From NCBI RefSeq assembly GCF_900166635.1, contig NZ_LT800497.1, forward strand, positions 2,962,344 through 3,026,343: DNA of 64,000 nucleotides, given 5' to 3'. Numbering within the stretch: the first letter of the stretch is position 1; each line of letters begins with the position of its first letter. This DNA is from Oceanobacillus timonensis (GTDB lineage: Bacteria > Bacillota > Bacilli > Bacillales > Amphibacillaceae). A program made the translations under genes and the position numbers. Of the stretch, positions 28,966 through 37,378 are shown piece by piece. The notes under the pieces are model-generated. The model searched no databases. It saw only the letters and a program-made list of their open reading frames with translations, and was not told the origin of the DNA.

Positions 28966-29415
28966 TTATTTTTTATATGCATTCATATAGATATCTTTTT
29001 TTACTTGCTTCAATATAGCTCTTCTTGTTAAAATACCGTCAAAATAGCCATCCGCATCTACTAAACATACAAATGGATGGTTAATGGACGCATTCAATCC
29101 GTCTAATAAACTATTCTCTCTTGTTAAGGTTGGCACATCTTCGGCCATAACGTCCATCACTCGGATTTCTGATAAACGTTCCATTTCAAAACTTTCTATT
29201 CCCAGTACTTCATTCAGGATGACCGTTTTGCCGATAATTCCAGCAAATTTATAGGTTGCGTCAAGGACTGGTACTGCTGTATAACCGGATTTCATTAATA
29301 CTAGTAATGCGTGTTCTAAAGGATTATTAAGTTGGACATGCGCCACCTTCTCAGCAGGTATGAGGACTTCACTAATCTTAATATCTGTCAATTGCTTATC
29401 TTGCGTTGCGCTCAC
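28966..29415 (-). CDS. darB: DarB/CbpB c-di-AMP-binding CBS protein (YkuL)
   Basis: About 150 residues made of two CBS motifs. The segment EKVAHVQLNNPLEHALLVLM is nearly identical to what I remember of B. subtilis YkuL. In that organism DarB binds c-di-AMP and, when free of it, activates the (p)ppGpp synthetase Rel and pyruvate carboxylase. The start is taken as GTG at 29415 (VSATQDKQ) because AGAGGGGG ends seven bases upstream. An ATG at 29436 would place the ribosome site inside the coding sequence. It precedes dapH on the same strand, but a terminator lies between. Confidence 0.88.
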   Translation of the reverse strand: MSATQDKQLTDIKISEVLIPAEKVAHVQLNNPLEHALLVLMKSGYTAVPVLDATYKFAGIIGKTVILNEVLGIESFEMERLSEIRVMDVMAEDVPTLTRENSLLDGLNASINHPFVCLVDADGYFDGILTRRAILKQVKKDIYMNAYKK

Positions 29416-29755
29416 CTTACTTCCCCCTCTCCTCATAAAAAAAACACTACGTTTACCCCATGATATACTCTGATTGCTTCATTATTCGATACAACCGTCA
29501 ACGATACACACTCTTCATTTTAACACACTTCTCCAGTTATCTCACGATTATTGCATTGACAGATTCCCAAAATGGAAAAATATAGACTTTCATGAATATA
29601 CTGCTTTCTTATGGAAACATGTTACATTCCATGCTTCAAAACTATTAAAAACCTTTTCCTATAGAATTCTTAAAACGATGCTATTTGCAAAGTGAAAAAA
29701 GCGCCCCATCCATGCTATAATTTTTGTATTGGAATATCAGAAAGGAAATTATTCA
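29416..29755. other. divergent region darB/ykuE
   Basis: No gene seen. It holds the darB ribosome site on the minus strand. A TATAAT near 29716 is about 40 bases before the ykuE start on the plus strand. Confidence 0.45.
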
Positions 29756-30604
29756 ATGAATCGCAGAACCTTTTTAAAAAGATCCCTAGGAAGCTTATTG
29801 ACATTGCTCGGCTTAAGCGGCGGAAGTTATTTTTACGCCCGTGAGATAGAGCCTGCTCTACTGACAATCACCGAAGAATCGATTTCAGATCCCCAAATTC
29901 CCAAAGCTTTTAATCAGTTTAAAATTGTCCAGTTTTCCGATACACATCTAGGTTTTCACTATACTTTAGAACAGCTGGAAACCCTTATTTCGAAAATCAA
30001 CGACTTGGAGCCTGATTTAATTTTGTTTACAGGAGATCTGGTTGATGAACCAAATAACTATGACTGGAATAACAAGCTTATTCAATTATTAAAGAATCTC
30101 AACGCCCCAAACGGGAAATTCTGGATATATGGAAACCATGATCATGGTGGTTATGGAACAGATATTTTATATGAAACCTTTGAAGCTGCAGATTTTACCC
30201 TCCTGCAAAACAGTGCGACCCGAATCCAGCAAGGAGATGCATCCTTTATACTGGCAGGGCTGGATGATGCAATGCTTGGAAACCCGGATATTGGCAAATC
30301 CATAGAAGAACGGGCTAATTCCGATTTTACCATCCTTTTAGCTCATGAACCCGACCTTGCAGATGCTGTAAAAGAATATCCGGTCGATATTCAAATATCT
30401 GGGCATAGTCATGGCGGACAAGTTCGTTTGCCATTTATCGGCCACTTGTATACACCTGCATATGCAGAAAAATATGTACAAGGAAAATATACGATTTCAG
30501 ACAGGCTGACGCTTTATGTAAATAGAGGAATTGGTACAACCAGACTGCCTTACCGATTTTTATGCAGACCAGAACTGCATACCTATACCTTACATTCCAC
30601 TTAG
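29756..30604 (+). CDS. ykuE: Tat-exported metallophosphoesterase YkuE
   Basis: A calcineurin-like phosphoesterase of about 282 residues. The ATG at 29756 follows AAAGGA and gives MNRRTFLKRSLGSLLTLLGL, a classic twin-arginine signal (RR at 3-4) with hydrophobic core. The longer TTG start at 29729 lacks support. Metal motifs are complete: FSDTHLG, FTGDLVDE, YGNHDHGG, LLAHEPD and SGHSHGGQ. YkuE in B. subtilis is a Tat substrate associated with the wall; the physiological substrate is not known to me. Confidence 0.9.
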   Translation: MNRRTFLKRSLGSLLTLLGLSGGSYFYAREIEPALLTITEESISDPQIPKAFNQFKIVQFSDTHLGFHYTLEQLETLISKINDLEPDLILFTGDLVDEPNNYDWNNKLIQLLKNLNAPNGKFWIYGNHDHGGYGTDILYETFEAADFTLLQNSATRIQQGDASFILAGLDDAMLGNPDIGKSIEERANSDFTILLAHEPDLADAVKEYPVDIQISGHSHGGQVRLPFIGHLYTPAYAEKYVQGKYTISDRLTLYVNRGIGTTRLPYRFLCRPELHTYTLHST

Positions 30605-30605
30605 G

Positions 30606-30719
30606 TTTTAAGAGGATGTTCAAAAGAACGCTTGTAAATACAGCAACAATGGCATCACCTCGTCAACGCAGAAATTTACGGCGTCCTATTTATCGGGCGT
30701 TTCGATCATCCTCTTAAAA
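30606..30719. repeat. MITE-like element, copy 1
   Basis: A 114-bp non-coding element with perfect 13-bp terminal inverted repeats, TTTTAAGAGGATG (30606-30618) and CATCCTCTTAAAA (30707-30719). Inside is CCTATTTATCGGG, which in reverse matches the CCGATAAATAGG of copy 2 at 56692. It begins two bases after the ykuE stop. Confidence 0.7.
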
Positions 30720-30807
30720 TGTCATAATTCCTTCATACGAGAGGCTTTCTCAAGGTATTCCCCGATGCTATAATGAATATAAGTATAGTGGGAAAGGATT
30801 TCGTTAT

Positions 30808-31380
30808 ATGAGAAATTATTTAATACTTATTGGTTTATTTTTTGTATTGGCTGGATGTGGACAGAGCCATGCGATTGAAACAACGATGTCAGAAGAAGTT
30901 CCCGAATTTGAATACACTACACAAGACGAAGAACAGCTCGGCTTGGATGATTTGAAGGGAGAATGGTGGATTGCTGACTTCATGTTTACAAATTGTAAAA
31001 CCGTTTGTATGCCGATGACAAACAATATGTCCCATCTGCAAGAAATGATGGAAGAAGAAGGAATCGATGCACAACTGGTGTCTTTCAGTGTTGATCCGGA
31101 CTTTGATACACCCGAGGTATTAAAAGATTACGCCTCTAATTATGACGCAGATTTTGACAACTGGTCTTTTGTAACCGGATACGACTTTGAAACCATTCGC
31201 GAATTTTCCATTAAACATTTTAAAAACCTCGTTCAAGCTCCCGCTGATGGAGACGATCAGGTTCTGCACGGCACATCCTTCTTTTTAGTCAGCCCAGAAG
31301 GAGAAGTTGTCAAAAATTATGACGGTGTGGAAATTGACAACATGGATGCCATTCTTGCTGATTTAAAAAAAGTAAATTAA
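30808..31380 (+). CDS. Sco/SenC-family copper protein (lipoprotein)
   Basis: A 190-residue lipoprotein (signal ending LAGC, lipid Cys17) with a thioredoxin fold. The Sco metal/redox motif is CKTVC (Cys63 and Cys67), and the third ligand is His154 in HGTSFF. Sco proteins deliver copper to the CuA site of cytochrome c oxidase or keep its thiols reduced at the outer membrane face. GAAAGGA precedes the ATG. B. subtilis has one such protein (YpmQ/BsSco). No oxidase genes are near. Confidence 0.9.
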   Translation: MRNYLILIGLFFVLAGCGQSHAIETTMSEEVPEFEYTTQDEEQLGLDDLKGEWWIADFMFTNCKTVCMPMTNNMSHLQEMMEEEGIDAQLVSFSVDPDFDTPEVLKDYASNYDADFDNWSFVTGYDFETIREFSIKHFKNLVQAPADGDDQVLHGTSFFLVSPEGEVVKNYDGVEIDNMDAILADLKKVN

Positions 31381-31404
31381 GAAATGACTTATAAAGATTA
31401 AAAT

Positions 31405-31480
31405 ACCTCTTCTGACATCCAGAGAGGTTCTTTATTTTTTTCACGGTAAAAAGACCTCAGCCTTGAAATTGAGGTTTTTT
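31405..31480 (+). terminator. two tandem terminators after sco
   Basis: ACCTCT/AGAGGT (31405-31428) followed by TCTTTATTTTTT, then ACCTCA/TGAGGT (31454-31475) followed by TTTTT. Confidence 0.75.
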
Positions 31481-31613
31481 GCTGAACAACATGTAACCAG
31501 TATAAACAAGTGCATTTGTTCGTGTTTTTTCTGATTAAGTATTGAAATTCCATAAAGTTTCAGTTAGAGTAATAATTAATATAATTCCTTTTTTAAAAAG
31601 GGAGGGACAAAAG

Positions 31614-32084
31614 ATGAAACATGACGTTGAAGTTCAAAAACTGGCACAAGCTTTATTTGTCATTAATAAACATGCAAAAACAGCCCCCGAGCCAAAGCAG
31701 TTATATCAATTAAAAAAACAAGCCATTGAAAAATTATTAAAAGAGAAAAAAGCTGTGAAAAAAGGATTGCATTTTTCCGATCATCCTAAGCTCAGTAATC
31801 AGCATTCAACAGTGCTTATTAAGGTTGGAGACTACTGTTTCCATATCCCCCCTGCCAAAGAAGATTTAAAACAATTGAAACATTTAGGCGCATTAAATCA
31901 AAGTTACCGCAATCCGCCGGTGAAAATGTCACTATCCCAGGCGAAACGCCTTATCTGTAAATACGTCAACTGGAAGCAGGAAAAAACAAGCTCCAAACCG
32001 GCCCGGAAACAGCATTCGAGCTACTACGTACCATCTTCACTTGGCAAAATGGATTGGCCTCCTGCACGCTCAAAAAAAAGATAA
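31614..32084 (+). CDS. ykyB: YkyB-like protein
   Basis: A 156-residue very basic cytoplasmic protein (many Lys, C-terminal PARSKKR). The start at 31614 follows GGGAGGGACAAAAG; the frame extends 24 codons further upstream without a ribosome site. The KLAQALFVINKHAKTAPEPK beginning and the HSTVLIKVGDYCFHIPP block are characteristic of the YkyB family. Function unknown; the charge would allow nucleic-acid binding, which is only a guess. Confidence 0.8.
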   Translation: MKHDVEVQKLAQALFVINKHAKTAPEPKQLYQLKKQAIEKLLKEKKAVKKGLHFSDHPKLSNQHSTVLIKVGDYCFHIPPAKEDLKQLKHLGALNQSYRNPPVKMSLSQAKRLICKYVNWKQEKTSSKPARKQHSSYYVPSSLGKMDWPPARSKKR

Positions 32085-32171
32085 ACATATCCAGCATGTC
32101 TAGGTATAGGAAGCATCTAATATATTTTTGTTTTATATTCAAACGAAAATAAAATATTTGTAAGTGTTATT

Positions 32172-32495
32172 TTACTTTCTTTTTAATAAAAATTGATGCA
32201 GTAACGGGAACACGGCTAAACTGAACCCTAAAAACACAAGACTCTGCATCGCTGTTTTTAAAAACGGCCAGACTTCCTTTTCCTGAACCATACCCGAAAT
32301 AATCGTAAAACATATGATAACAATGCTCGCACCAATATAAGCAAGGAAGCGCAGCATTTGATTTTTTATGGCCCATCTATATATTTTTTTCATTACAAAG
32401 TAAACGCCTAAACTGCATAAAAGCATCGTACCAACATAAATATATGCACTATTAATTCCAATATTTCCAATGGCCACTATCCCTGCTGACAACAT
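32172..32495 (-). CDS. small membrane protein, unknown
   Basis: A 107-residue protein with three predicted membrane helices (about 15-36, 46-68 and 80-101) separated by basic loops, ending KRK. AAGGTGAGAAT lies before the ATG. No family is recognised. It is isolated, with convergent ykyB on its downstream side. Confidence 0.6.
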   Translation of the reverse strand: MLSAGIVAIGNIGINSAYIYVGTMLLCSLGVYFVMKKIYRWAIKNQMLRFLAYIGASIVIICFTIISGMVQEKEVWPFLKTAMQSLVFLGFSLAVFPLLHQFLLKRK

Positions 32496-32616
32496 ATTCT
32501 CACCTTTTCTTCTAAAAAATCTGTTGTTATCACAGTTTCGACGCTTTAACTTTATTTTATACCGGAGTAAACTTGAAATATACGGTAAGAAAAAACCGCT
32601 TTTGCAGGAACTTCTC

Positions 32617-32778
32617 CTACTCAGCGGTTAATTCTTCATTCTTTTTATGATTCAAGAAAAAAGCTTCTTGTTTCTTTTCTAACTTCTCTTCAATTTGTGA
32701 TATACTTTTTTCATCGTTTAATAATTCTTGTCTATTCATATCGACAAGTTGTTCAAAATTAAGAGATCTTGGTCGCAT
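32617..32778 (-). CDS. FbpB-like small basic protein
   Basis: A 53-residue protein starting MRPRSLNFEQLVDMNRQELL. The ATG at 32778 follows GAAAGGAG; the longer frame from 32895 would overlap patA. The NFEQLV-N-x-ELL pattern resembles the Fur-regulated small basic protein FbpB family, which helps iron-sparing regulation by small RNA in B. subtilis. I found no convincing Fur box upstream, and the charge here is closer to neutral than in true FbpB. Treat the name as a family resemblance. Confidence 0.6.
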   Translation of the reverse strand: MRPRSLNFEQLVDMNRQELLNDEKSISQIEEKLEKKQEAFFLNHKKNEELTAE

Positions 32779-32886
32779 GTTGTATTCTCCTTTCGTTTCG
32801 TCTCTAATTTTATTATACCCATTTCTGTTCATATTAATCCAAATTATTTGAACATTTATTGAAAATTTTAAGTGAAGGTGATTTTG

Positions 32887-34059
32887 TTGAAGCATTTATT
32901 AAATAATAACGTAGAAAATATTGAAATATCCGGCATCCGGAAATTTTTTAATCTCGTTTCCGGTGAAAAAGATGTGGTCTCTTTAACTATCGGACAACCT
33001 GATTTCCATACTCCGGATCATGTTAAAGAAGCTGGAATTAACGCCATTGAAAATAATTTTACAACGTATACACCGAATCAGGGAATTCTTGATTTACGGA
33101 AAGCAATCCATCATTATTATAAAACAAATTATGAGCTGGTTTATCAGCCAGAATCGGAAATTATCGTTACCTCCGGCGCATCGGAAGCAATTGATATTAC
33201 TTTCCGGACCATACTTACACCTGGAGATGAGGTGATATTACCAAGTCCGATTTATCCAGGCTATGAACCGCTTATCACATTAGCCGGTGCTAAACCGGTT
33301 CATGTGGATACAACAAATACCGGGTTTAAATTCACACCGGAAACATTGGCAAATGTGATCTCGGAAAAAACAAAATGCGTTGTGCTTCCTTCTCCATCAA
33401 ATCCGACAGGTGCAGCCTATTCCAGACAGGAATTACAAGCACTCGCAGATGTCCTTCATGGAAAAGAGATTTTCATTTTATCAGATGAGATTTATAGTGA
33501 AATTATATTCGATTTTGCACATACATCCATTGCTTCCATTTCTGATTTAAAAAATCAAACCATTGTTATCAATGGAGTGTCTAAATCCCATTCTATGACA
33601 GGTTTCCGTATCGGATACACACTCGCTCCAGAATGGTTATCCAAACAAATGCTGAAGGTTCATCAATACAATGTATCCTGCGCTGCATCCATTAGTCAAT
33701 ACGCTGCATTAGAAGCGTTGACAAGTTACGAAGAACATACAGCACATATCAAAGAGGTTTTTAGAAAACGCAGAGATTATGTATATGACCGTCTGGTACA
33801 GATGGGATTAGAGGTGGAACGGCCTCAAGGCGCTTTCTACATTTTTCCGAAGCTGCAATTAAATGATATGACTTCCTTTGAGCTTGGTCTGGCTCTTGTC
33901 CATGATGCCAAACTTGCCCTTGTTCCAGGCAGCAGTTTTCCGCAAAACGGGGAAGGTTATATGCGTTTAAGTTATGCTTATCACGAAGATGTTTTAAAAG
34001 AAGGATTAGATCGGTTAGAAGCCTATTTAAACGAATCTGATTCCAAAAAGAACCGCTGA
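32887..34059 (+). CDS. patA: PatA, N-acetyl-DAP aminotransferase
   Basis: A 390-residue class I/II PLP aminotransferase. The PLP lysine lies in NGVSKSHSMTG, the phosphate-binding region is SGASEAIDI, and the aspartate that contacts PLP is in SDEIYSE. The fragment VHQYNVSCAASISQ and overall similarity point to PatA, which works between DapH and DapL in lysine and peptidoglycan precursor synthesis. The start is TTG at 32887, giving (M)KHLLNNN, because GAAGGTGAT ends four to five bases before it. The earlier GTG at 32872 has no ribosome site. Confidence 0.88.
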   Translation: MKHLLNNNVENIEISGIRKFFNLVSGEKDVVSLTIGQPDFHTPDHVKEAGINAIENNFTTYTPNQGILDLRKAIHHYYKTNYELVYQPESEIIVTSGASEAIDITFRTILTPGDEVILPSPIYPGYEPLITLAGAKPVHVDTTNTGFKFTPETLANVISEKTKCVVLPSPSNPTGAAYSRQELQALADVLHGKEIFILSDEIYSEIIFDFAHTSIASISDLKNQTIVINGVSKSHSMTGFRIGYTLAPEWLSKQMLKVHQYNVSCAASISQYAALEALTSYEEHTAHIKEVFRKRRDYVYDRLVQMGLEVERPQGAFYIFPKLQLNDMTSFELGLALVHDAKLALVPGSSFPQNGEGYMRLSYAYHEDVLKEGLDRLEAYLNESDSKKNR

Positions 34060-34066
34060 TTGCATG

Positions 34067-34090
34067 AGGCCCCGTCTTTCCGGGGCTTTC
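34067..34090 (+). terminator. weak terminator after patA
   Basis: GCCCCG (34069-34074) pairs with CGGGGC (34081-34086), loop TCTTTC, followed by only TTTC. Confidence 0.55.
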
Positions 34091-34166
34091 TGGCCGGTGT
34101 ATTTGCGCCTGATTGTGTAAACATGCTAGGATAAAAAGAGAATATGTATTTTTTGGAGATGAGTTT

Positions 34167-34688
34167 GTGGATAACAATCATAAAAAAGAATGGATAGGCT
34201 GGTTAAAGATTATTATTATCACAATAATGGTGGCCTTTTTTCTTAGAACATTTATTTTTGCCACTTCCATTGTAGAAGGAGAAAGTATGTACCCTACGCT
34301 TCAGGATGGGGAACGAGTCATTTTCAATAAAGTTGTTTATGCGATGGATGATCCGCACAGAGGCGATGTCGTCATTATCCAGCAATCCCCCAAAAATTAT
34401 GTGAAACGCATTATCGGTATGCCCGGGGAAACAATAGAAATTGAAAATGGACGATTATATATTGACGGCGAAATTTACCAGCAGCATTTTTTAAGTGATG
34501 AGGTCATTGCACAAACCAGTAATTTCGGGCCGTTAGAAATTCCCGAAGATAATTATTTTGTCATGGGGGATAATCGGCTAATCAGCAAAGACAGCCGTAA
34601 TGGACTGGGCTTTATTCCACGAGATGATATCATCGGTAAATCGGAATTAATTATCTATCCTTTAGATGAATTCGGCTGGATAGATTAA
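34167..34688 (+). CDS. type I signal peptidase
   Basis: A 173-residue membrane protease that cleaves Sec signal peptides. One N-terminal membrane anchor (about 11-33) is followed by the catalytic Ser40 in GESMYPTL and Lys80 in YVKRIIGMPGE. The MGDNR-x-SKDSR box is near 145, as in SipS/SipT. The start is GTG at 34167 because TGGAGATGA lies just before it; the frame runs on 18 codons upstream without a site. B. subtilis has several paralogues, so I leave the symbol open. Confidence 0.92.
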   Translation: MDNNHKKEWIGWLKIIIITIMVAFFLRTFIFATSIVEGESMYPTLQDGERVIFNKVVYAMDDPHRGDVVIIQQSPKNYVKRIIGMPGETIEIENGRLYIDGEIYQQHFLSDEVIAQTSNFGPLEIPEDNYFVMGDNRLISKDSRNGLGFIPRDDIIGKSELIIYPLDEFGWID

Positions 34689-35129
34689 AAGCAGAAAACT
34701 GCATTCTTTTTTCTTCTAGAGATGAGAAACAGCTTTCTGCTTTTATAATGATGAAAAACTATTCTCTATCCATCACACAATAACCAACATTCAATACAAG
34801 AATACCAAAACACACGACGCCGAAAAGCATTTCCATTCTGAAGCACTCCCTTCATTTATGTACAGAAATATTATTCTACTTGCATAGTTCTATCTTATCA
34901 ATATCTTCGCATAAAATAAAGGAAAAAAGAATTGTCTGTTAATTACCAAGTATGGCTCTTTTGTTTTAACAACTCTTGTCTTGTTCCTTCCGTACTGCCA
35001 ATTCATAGCGAATGCCATTCCACTGACATGCCTTTCTCCTCCCAGCGGTTTTAAAAATCAGGGCGAATGTCTATACACATTTTATCTAGCTGCATACAGT
35101 AATACTGTAAGTTCAGGAGGTGAAAAAGC
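34689..35129. other. intergenic region after the signal peptidase gene
   Basis: Starts with a hairpin where AAAAGCAGAAA pairs with CTTTCTGCTTTT (34687-34746), the likely signal-peptidase terminator. It holds one possible 25-codon ORF on the minus strand (34759-34836) and the upstream region of the YjcZ-type gene. Nothing else was seen. Confidence 0.5.
34759..34836 (-). CDS. possible 25-residue membrane peptide
   Basis: The ORF reads MEMLFGVVCFGILVLNVGYC and ends VMDRE, essentially one membrane helix with an acidic end. AGGGAG lies nine bases upstream. No family is recognised, and a random hydrophobic ORF cannot be excluded. Confidence 0.3.
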   Translation of the reverse strand: MEMLFGVVCFGILVLNVGYCVMDRE

Positions 35130-35258
35130 ATGGGCTATGGATATGGTGGCGGCTACGGCTACGGTGGCGGCTATGGTGGCGGCTACGGAAACGGCTTTGC
35201 GTTGATTGTTGTTCTTTTCATTTTACTAATCATCGTAGGAGCTGCATTTTACTGCTAA
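35130..35258 (+). CDS. YjcZ-family sporulation peptide
   Basis: A 42-residue peptide with a Gly/Tyr repeat head (GYGGG units, residues 2-22) and a hydrophobic tail ([20 protein letters not shown]). CAGGAGGTGA lies eight bases before the ATG. This is the standard architecture of the YjcZ family, seen in several copies in spore formers and annotated as sporulation proteins. Function is unclear; spore-coat or membrane association is assumed. Confidence 0.85.
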   Translation: MGYGYGGGYGYGGGYGGGYGNGFALIVVLFILLIIVGAAFYC

Positions 35259-35262
35259 TCAA

Positions 35263-35302
35263 AAAATGGCTTGTGCTAAGGCACAGGCCATTTTATTTTT
35301 TC
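35263..35302 (+). terminator. terminator of the YjcZ-family gene
   Basis: AAAATGGC-TTGTGC pairs with GCACAGGCCATTTT; the T-rich sequence TTTTATTTTTT follows. Confidence 0.8.
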
Positions 35303-35319
35303 CTTTTGAAATAAATTCA

Positions 35320-36684
35320 TTAACCGATAATCATTCTTTCTTTTGGATAATTAAATTTTGCAGGCTCTTTTTTACGTCTGAAAATCAATAGAAACGTCAG
35401 TATTCCAACCCGCCCGATAAACATTAAAATCATCAATATTATTTTACTGACCACCGATAAATCTTCTGTAATTCCTAAAGACAAGCCAACCGTACCAAAA
35501 GCCGAAGTGACTTCAAAAATAATGGACTCTAATGACACAGGCTCCAGAATCGTCAGTAAAATAACCGAAGAAAAGACAATCATCATCGCAAAAATGGTAA
35601 CCGTTACCGCTTTATTTAAATCCACTTCATACACTTCACGGTGAAATACTTTAACACTTCTTCCACCGCGGATAAACGTAAATAGAAAAATAAGTACCAG
35701 CGCAAAGGTTGTTGTCCGAATACCTCCCCCTGCACTGCTTGGGGATGCACCAATAAACATCAGTGCAGACATAAATAAATGGTTCGTATTCGACAATATA
35801 TTCAAATCCATTGTTGCTAACCCGCCGCTCCTCGTAGTGACAGATTGAAATAATGTATAAAAAAAAGATTCATGCCAAGGAATACCTTTAAATAAACCAT
35901 TTAAATCAAATAAATAAATTCCAATGGCGCCAACGATAATCAAGCTGAAAAAAGTGGCTGTTGTCAGCTTTGTAAATAAACTGAAATGAAATCTTTGTTC
36001 TTGTTTTTTACGTTGAAATACATATTCCTTTATCTCGATAATGACTGGATATCCGATCGCGCCAACGATAATAAGTATCATCGTGATGGTTTGAACAAAA
36101 TAATCAGACTGAAAAGGAATCAGTGACTGGCCGGTAATATCGAAGCCTCCATTTGTCACAGCGCTGATAACAGCGAAAAACCCTTGTAAAAATGCTTCTT
36201 CAAATGAAGCATAATACGTCATAAAATAACTCCCTAAGATAACAAAAAATAGAGCTTCCACAATCAGCAGAAGATAAGCAATATTTTTAATTAGTTTCAC
36301 CATGCCGTCGAAATGAGTTTGATTCTGATCGGTCATAATCATATTTCTTTCTTTAAAACCGATACGTCTTCCCAGCATAACCCAAAGCATCGTACCAATT
36401 GTCATAATTCCGACGGCTCCAATTTGCATCATCAGGGCTAAAAAAATAATCCCCGTTGTGCTTAAGGAACCTGCAATGGAAATCGTACTCAGACCTGTTA
36501 CACTAATTGCACTGACCGCTGTAAATACAATATCAATAAAAGGGATATCGACTCCCGGCTGTTGCGAAACAGGTAAGGATAACAAAATGGTTGATAATGC
36601 GATTGCTGCTATATAATATAATAACAACAGCTGAAAAGAAGTCCATTGGTGAATACTTTTATATTTATTAAACATTTTCTTCAT
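35320..36684 (-). CDS. ktrD: KtrD potassium transporter, membrane subunit
   Basis: A 454-residue member of the Trk/Ktr/HKT family with four M1-P-M2 repeats. Selectivity-loop glycines lie in SAISVTGLS, SAVTNGGFD, SVTTRSGGLA and SAFGTVGLS. It forms a K+ (Na+-dependent) channel gated by a cytoplasmic RCK ring; KtrC, encoded 13 kb away, is the likely partner. KtrB and KtrD are close paralogues, and KtrD is chosen because KtrC is present and no ktrA adjoins. AGAGGAAGGG precedes the ATG. It lies 41 bases after the YwpF-like gene. Confidence 0.85.
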   Translation of the reverse strand: MKKMFNKYKSIHQWTSFQLLLLYYIAAIALSTILLSLPVSQQPGVDIPFIDIVFTAVSAISVTGLSTISIAGSLSTTGIIFLALMMQIGAVGIMTIGTMLWVMLGRRIGFKERNMIMTDQNQTHFDGMVKLIKNIAYLLLIVEALFFVILGSYFMTYYASFEEAFLQGFFAVISAVTNGGFDITGQSLIPFQSDYFVQTITMILIIVGAIGYPVIIEIKEYVFQRKKQEQRFHFSLFTKLTTATFFSLIIVGAIGIYLFDLNGLFKGIPWHESFFYTLFQSVTTRSGGLATMDLNILSNTNHLFMSALMFIGASPSSAGGGIRTTTFALVLIFLFTFIRGGRSVKVFHREVYEVDLNKAVTVTIFAMMIVFSSVILLTILEPVSLESIIFEVTSAFGTVGLSLGITEDLSVVSKIILMILMFIGRVGILTFLLIFRRKKEPAKFNYPKERMIIG

Positions 36685-36725
36685 TGTTATTCCCTTCCTC
36701 TAATCACACTTACGTACCAATCATA

Positions 36726-37127
36726 CTAATAAATCTCTTTAAATTTTTGAATTAAATGCTCTCCCTCATACCCCTTTTCTACAAGTTTCCTCAATAGTTG
36801 CTCCACATCATTCTTTTGTTTATCAATTATTTTACCCATCAGCATCACGTTCATTTGTTCACCGATTTCATGCATCTCAGTCATTTTCGTGATAAAGGAG
36901 GCAGGTTCATTTGACTCTTTTGTAATGGTAGCTTGAACCATCAATTCTTCATTTTGCTTATTTTCAAAATAACTCCAATAAGAACGATGGGTAAATCCTT
37001 CAATCAGCCATGTATCATAATCATCTTCCCGGTTAATAATCAGGCCGTCAATCAGATTCACTTCTGTCCCTTCCAGCCCTTTATCATAATCTAATATCAC
37101 CAATTTACGCAATTTAAATGTTTTCAT
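36726..37127 (-). CDS. YwpF-like protein
   Basis: A 133-residue soluble protein beginning MKTFKLRKLVILDYDKGLEG, with DGLIINREDDYDTWLIEGF near residue 30. The sequence resembles YwpF, a protein of unknown function. The ATG at 37127 is preferred over two earlier in-frame ATGs because GGAGG ends nine bases before it. It may be cotranscribed with ktrD, although the functional link is unknown. Confidence 0.7.
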   Translation of the reverse strand: MKTFKLRKLVILDYDKGLEGTEVNLIDGLIINREDDYDTWLIEGFTHRSYWSYFENKQNEELMVQATITKESNEPASFITKMTEMHEIGEQMNVMLMGKIIDKQKNDVEQLLRKLVEKGYEGEHLIQKFKEIY

Positions 37128-37378
37128 ATACATCATCCTCCAACGTATAGATCATTATGATTTCATTGACCTTTCCTATTGTACGCAAACGCATTTCTTT
37201 TTTTATAATAACACATCCCATCGTGATGCAACATTGATTCTTAACAGATATACAAGCAAGTTTCTTGGAATCAATCTTAGCCCCATGATACACTTAATTG
37301 GAATATTGTTTTTCATAATCGACAATGAAATAGTCCATTCACAAATATAGAAGAAATCATCGAAGGAGGAACAACGTT

